The translations under genes were made by a program, and so were the position numbers. From JBCCZC01 sp039188505 (GTDB lineage Bacteria; Pseudomonadota; Gammaproteobacteria; Xanthomonadales; SZUA-38): a DNA stretch of 11,564 nucleotides. Shown here in pieces: positions 9,802 through 11,564 of this stretch (positions are counted from its first letter, which is position 1; every line of letters begins with the position of its first letter). Where the stretch lies: the NCBI GenBank assembly GCA_039188505.1, contig JBCCZC010000161.1, positions 1-11,564 of the forward strand, given 5' to 3'. The notes beneath the pieces are model-generated. The model did no database searches and was not told the origin of the DNA. It saw only the letters and a list, made by a program, of their open reading frames with translations.

Positions 9802-10128
9802 ATGGAAATGCTCCTGGTCATCGTGATCGTGGGATCCGCCACCTGGCTATGGCTCGACACGGCCCGGGCTCGCGATCTTGCCCGCCAGCTGGCGCGGCGC
9901 CTCTGCGACGAATCCAAGGTCCAGCTGCTCGACCAGACGGTCGCCCTGAGGCGAACCTGGCCGGTCCGCGTGGGCGGCAGGCTCATGCTCGAACGGGGTT
10001 TCAGCTTCGAATTCAGCGAGGACGGCGCCCACCGCCTCCACGGGCAGCTGACGATGGTCGGCGTGCGTCTGCGCCACGCCGTGCTCGACGGCGAGCGCAT
10101 CGGTCGGGTGATCGTGCAACCCCAGTAG
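9802..10128 (+). CDS. DUF3301 family small membrane protein
   Basis: A 108-residue protein with one N-terminal hydrophobic helix (about 2-18), ending in TWLWLDTARARDLA, followed by a polar domain of about 85 residues. The WLD-x-x-RAR start, the CDESKVQLLDQTVALRR stretch (35-51) and the FEFSEDG segment (69-75) match what I recall of the DUF3301 family of gammaproteobacteria, whose function is not known. The ATG at 9802 is chosen because GGAG (9791-9794) precedes it by 7 bases; an in-frame ATG at 9778 would add 8 residues but has no ribosome binding site. The first helix probably anchors it in the inner membrane with the remainder in the cytoplasm. It is transcribed towards sspB. Confidence 0.8.
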   Translation: MEMLLVIVIVGSATWLWLDTARARDLARQLARRLCDESKVQLLDQTVALRRTWPVRVGGRLMLERGFSFEFSEDGAHRLHGQLTMVGVRLRHAVLDGERIGRVIVQPQ

Positions 10129-10130
10129 CC

Positions 10131-10168
10131 CACCCCACGGACGCGGGGTGCGTCCGCTCGTGCGGACG
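10131..10168. terminator. overlapping hairpins between convergent DUF3301 and sspB genes
   Basis: Two adjacent stems fill the 41-base gap: CACCCC/GGGGTG (10131-10136 with 10145-10150) and CGTCCGC/GCGGACG (10151-10157 with 10162-10168, TCGT loop). A third, mutually exclusive stem CGGACGC/GCGTCCG (10138-10144 with 10150-10156) bridges them. The position after both stop codons suggests bidirectional termination, although no U-tract follows on either strand. Confidence 0.5.
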
Positions 10169-10169
10169 G

Positions 10170-10559
10170 CTACTTGACGACGCGCAGGTGACCACCCGCC
10201 GGGCCCGGCGTGTCGTCATCGGGGGACGAACCACCGTCGTCGCCGTCTTCCCCGTCCTGCGGAAACATCATGCCCTGGCCGTTCTCGCGCGCGTAGATCG
10301 CGAGGACGGCGTCGGGCGGCACGAAGATGTCGTGGGCAACACCAGAGAAGCGCGCCCCGAAGGCAATGGCATCGTTTTCCAGCGTCAGGCTGCTGACCGC
10401 CTTCATGCCCACGTTGAGCGTGATCTTCCCGTCCTGCACCGCGTGCTGCGGGACGTCAACGCCCGCCATGGTCGCGTCGACCAGCAGGTGCGGTGTCATT
10501 CCGTTGTCGGCGATCCATTCGTACAGGGCACGAATGAGGTAAGGCCGGCTGGAATTCAT
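10170..10559 (-). CDS. sspB: ClpXP protease specificity-enhancing factor SspB
   Basis: A 129-residue adaptor that delivers ssrA-tagged and other substrates to ClpXP. The substrate-binding fold (about 4-95) begins RPYLIRALYEWIADNG (5-20) and contains AIAFGARFSGVAHDIFVP (65-82), both strong SspB marks. A flexible acidic linker (about 100-120) leads to the ClpX-binding tail, ending LRVVK as in E. coli SspB. The protein is shorter than E. coli SspB because the linker is shorter. Its ATG overlaps the last base of the sspA stop codon (TGATG), and a GGGAG inside the end of sspA (10572-10568) lies 8 bases upstream; a GTG one codon earlier is also possible. The tight junction fits the usual sspAB operon. 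Confidence 0.96.
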   Translation of the reverse strand: MNSSRPYLIRALYEWIADNGMTPHLLVDATMAGVDVPQHAVQDGKITLNVGMKAVSSLTLENDAIAFGARFSGVAHDIFVPPDAVLAIYARENGQGMMFPQDGEDGDDGGSSPDDDTPGPAGGHLRVVK

Positions 10560-11179
10560 CACCGCATCTCCCGCTCGACCTCGCTCAGCGACTCCTGGAA
10601 CGACTCGAGGTAGAAGACGCGATCACCGTACTCGCGCATCCCAACGGCCGACTTCGGCAGCTTCACCCCGTAATGCTCGAGGCGCCAGAGCAGCGGCGCG
10701 AGCGCGGCGTCGACGAGGGTCATCTCGTCGTTGAGGAAGAAACGCGCGACGGTGAAGACCTCGTCGGCAGCACCGAGGCTGTCGCCGAGCTGCTTGCGCG
10801 CGACATCGGCGGCCTTGCCGTCGTCCCCTTCCATGGTCTCGACCAGCGAGTACCAGTCCTTCATGAGGCGGAACTCGGCCAGCCGGAGCCGGGCGCGCGA
10901 CACCGGATCGACCGGCATGAGCGGCGGATGCGGGTAGCGCTCATCGAGGTACTCGGTGATGACGGCCGCGTCGTACAGCACCAGGTCGCGGTCCACGAGG
11001 GTCGGGACGGACTGGTACGGGTTCAGATCGATCAGATCTTCCGGCGGATTGTCGGCCTCGACGTCGACGATCTCCACGTTGATCCCCTTCTCCGCGAGTA
11101 CGAAGCGCACGCGGTGGCTGTGGATGGAATGCGGAGACGAGAACAGGGCCATGACCGAACGGCCTCTAGCGATTGCCAC
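10559..11179 (-). CDS. sspA: stringent starvation protein A (SspA), glutathione-S-transferase fold
   Basis: A 206-residue RNA polymerase-associated protein with a thioredoxin-like N-terminal domain (about 8-85) and an all-helical C-terminal domain (about 95-200). SspA binds RNA polymerase and affects promoter choice in starvation and acid stress. NPPEDLIDLNPYQSVPTLVD (44-63) and EYLDERYPHPPLMPV (76-90) are near-identical to what I recall for E. coli, including the surface Pro-His-Pro pocket at 83-85. The start is a GTG at 11179, giving MAIARGRSVMALFSSP, which aligns with the E. coli N-terminus; AGGGAG lies 8 bases upstream. Starting at the internal ATG (codon 10) would lose the conserved beginning. 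The gene follows petC, as in many relatives, and is coupled to sspB. Confidence 0.96.
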   Translation of the reverse strand: MAIARGRSVMALFSSPHSIHSHRVRFVLAEKGINVEIVDVEADNPPEDLIDLNPYQSVPTLVDRDLVLYDAAVITEYLDERYPHPPLMPVDPVSRARLRLAEFRLMKDWYSLVETMEGDDGKAADVARKQLGDSLGAADEVFTVARFFLNDEMTLVDAALAPLLWRLEHYGVKLPKSAVGMREYGDRVFYLESFQESLSEVEREMR

Positions 11180-11201
11180 TTTTAAAACTCCCTAGCTAAC
11201 C

Positions 11202-11269
11202 AGTTCCGGTTGCCCAGAACCGTTTTTCGGAGATCCCCACGCCCTCTCGATCGCGACTGGGCTCCGAAA
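11202..11269 (-). promoter_or_regulatory. structured leader upstream of sspA
   Basis: Between the petC terminator and the sspA ribosome binding site lie two hairpins. The first pairs 11262-11269 with 11225-11232 (8 perfect pairs, CTCCGAAA/TTTCGGAG), optionally extended by CCC/GGG across a 2-base bulge. The second, nearer to sspA, pairs 11214-11220 with 11203-11209; in minus-strand RNA it is GUUCUGG-GCAA-CCGGAAC, closed by a GNRA-type tetraloop with one U-G wobble. No convincing sigma70 promoter was seen here. It may be an mRNA leader or part of a read-through control region. Confidence 0.4.
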
Positions 11270-11304
11270 CAACACCGCCCGCCAGTGGAATCCAGGGCGG
11301 GCGG
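11267..11304 (-). terminator. intrinsic terminator after petC (possibly bidirectional)
   Basis: A perfect 9-base-pair GC-rich stem, CCGCCCGCC/GGCGGGCGG (11275-11283 with 11296-11304), has a 12-base loop and lies 23 bases past the petC stop codon. On the minus strand it is followed by TGTTGTTT. On the plus strand it is followed 6 bases later by six T residues (11311-11316), so it may also stop antisense transcripts arriving from sspA. Confidence 0.75.
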
Positions 11305-11327
11305 CGACCGTTTTTTCTATGACGCGC

Positions 11328-11564
11328 TCAGTGTCCTTTGATGTCGCGCCAATATTCCTTTTTCATGATCCAGGCGAGGAAGGTGAAGAGCGACAGGTAC
11401 AGCAGCACCCACACTCCCATAGAAGCTCGCTTAAGCGCCGCTGGCTCGCCTGCATACTGGATGAACGTCACGAGATCCGTCACCAGGGCGTCGTACTCCT
11501 CCGGCGACAGGCTTCCCGCCTGCAGCACCTCGAACTCCGGGAGGCCATCACCAGCCGGGGCCGC
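11328..11564 (-). CDS. petC: cytochrome c1 of the ubiquinol-cytochrome c reductase (bc1) complex, C-terminal part
   Basis: The last 78 residues of a protein entering from the right edge. The segment LVTDLVTFIQYAGEPAALKR, followed by a membrane helix (about 53-71 of the visible part) and the basic tail MKKEYWRDIKGH, is typical of the C-terminal anchor of proteobacterial cytochrome c1. This subunit carries a c-type haem in the periplasm and passes electrons from the Rieske protein to soluble cytochrome c. The haem-binding CxxCH and the distal methionine would lie outside the window. The following sspA-sspB order agrees with a petABC-sspAB arrangement. The frame is open to the window edge. Confidence 0.93.
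   Translation of the reverse strand, partial: AAPAGDGLPEFEVLQAGSLSPEEYDALVTDLVTFIQYAGEPAALKRASMGVWVLLYLSLFTFLAWIMKKEYWRDIKGH

Noticed and set aside
9642..10613. 323-codon plus-strand frame crossing the DUF3301 gene and sspB
   Set aside because: It overlaps two recognisable genes in other frames, and its sequence is Arg/Pro/Gly-rich without any domain.
11184..11206. Promoter for sspA with TTAGCT as -10
   Set aside because: No -35-like hexamer lies 16-18 bases upstream and the start site would fall on the Shine-Dalgarno sequence.

Overview
The window looks like chromosomal DNA from a GC-rich gammaproteobacterium. The right end holds the tail of cytochrome c1, then sspA and sspB, an order typical of Beta- and Gammaproteobacteria. 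The left end holds a tRNA hydroxylase of the TrhO type and an AmpD-like amidase. Genus cannot be read from the sequence; the acidic linkers and GC-rich coding would fit a halophilic or purple-sulfur-type lineage, but that is only a guess. I see no insertion sequence, phage gene, tRNA, rRNA or CRISPR array. Coding density is very high and no gap reaches 300 bases.

Layout, left to right. (1) 1-1160, minus: trhO followed, with a 4-base ATGA overlap, by an alpha/beta hydrolase cut by the window edge. (2) 1217-1807, plus: AmpD-like N-acetylmuramoyl-L-alanine amidase, divergent from trhO. (3) 1822-9573, minus: five co-directional genes, in transcription order a transmembrane Ser/Thr kinase with a C-terminal sulfatase-modifying-factor-like domain, a tail-anchored double-FHA protein, a TPR plus aspartyl/asparaginyl beta-hydroxylase protein, recQ, and a PhzF-family protein. 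The last three are packed as one translational unit: a 1-base TGATG junction, then a 4-base ATGA junction. (4) 9574-9801: a 228-base divergent control region. (5) 9802-10128, plus: a small DUF3301 membrane protein. (6) 10170-11564, minus: cytochrome c1 tail, a terminator and structured spacer, sspA, and sspB joined by TGATG.

How the genes may work together. The kinase and FHA protein make a credible phospho-signalling pair at the inner membrane: a cytoplasmic kinase domain with a periplasmic sensor-like module, and a cytoplasmic phosphothreonine reader anchored by its C-terminus. The sulfatase-modifying-factor-like domain lacks cysteine where the copper-binding catalytic pair of true formylglycine-generating enzymes sits, so it is better read as a binding or sensing module. 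The hydroxylase, recQ and the PhzF-like gene follow the FHA gene, and a promoter-like element with an inverted repeat in its spacer lies just before the FHA gene. Whether the signalling pair controls hydroxylation or DNA repair is unproven; it is the most interesting question here. SspA and SspB are stress regulators coupled to RNA polymerase and ClpXP and form an ordinary conserved pair downstream of petC.
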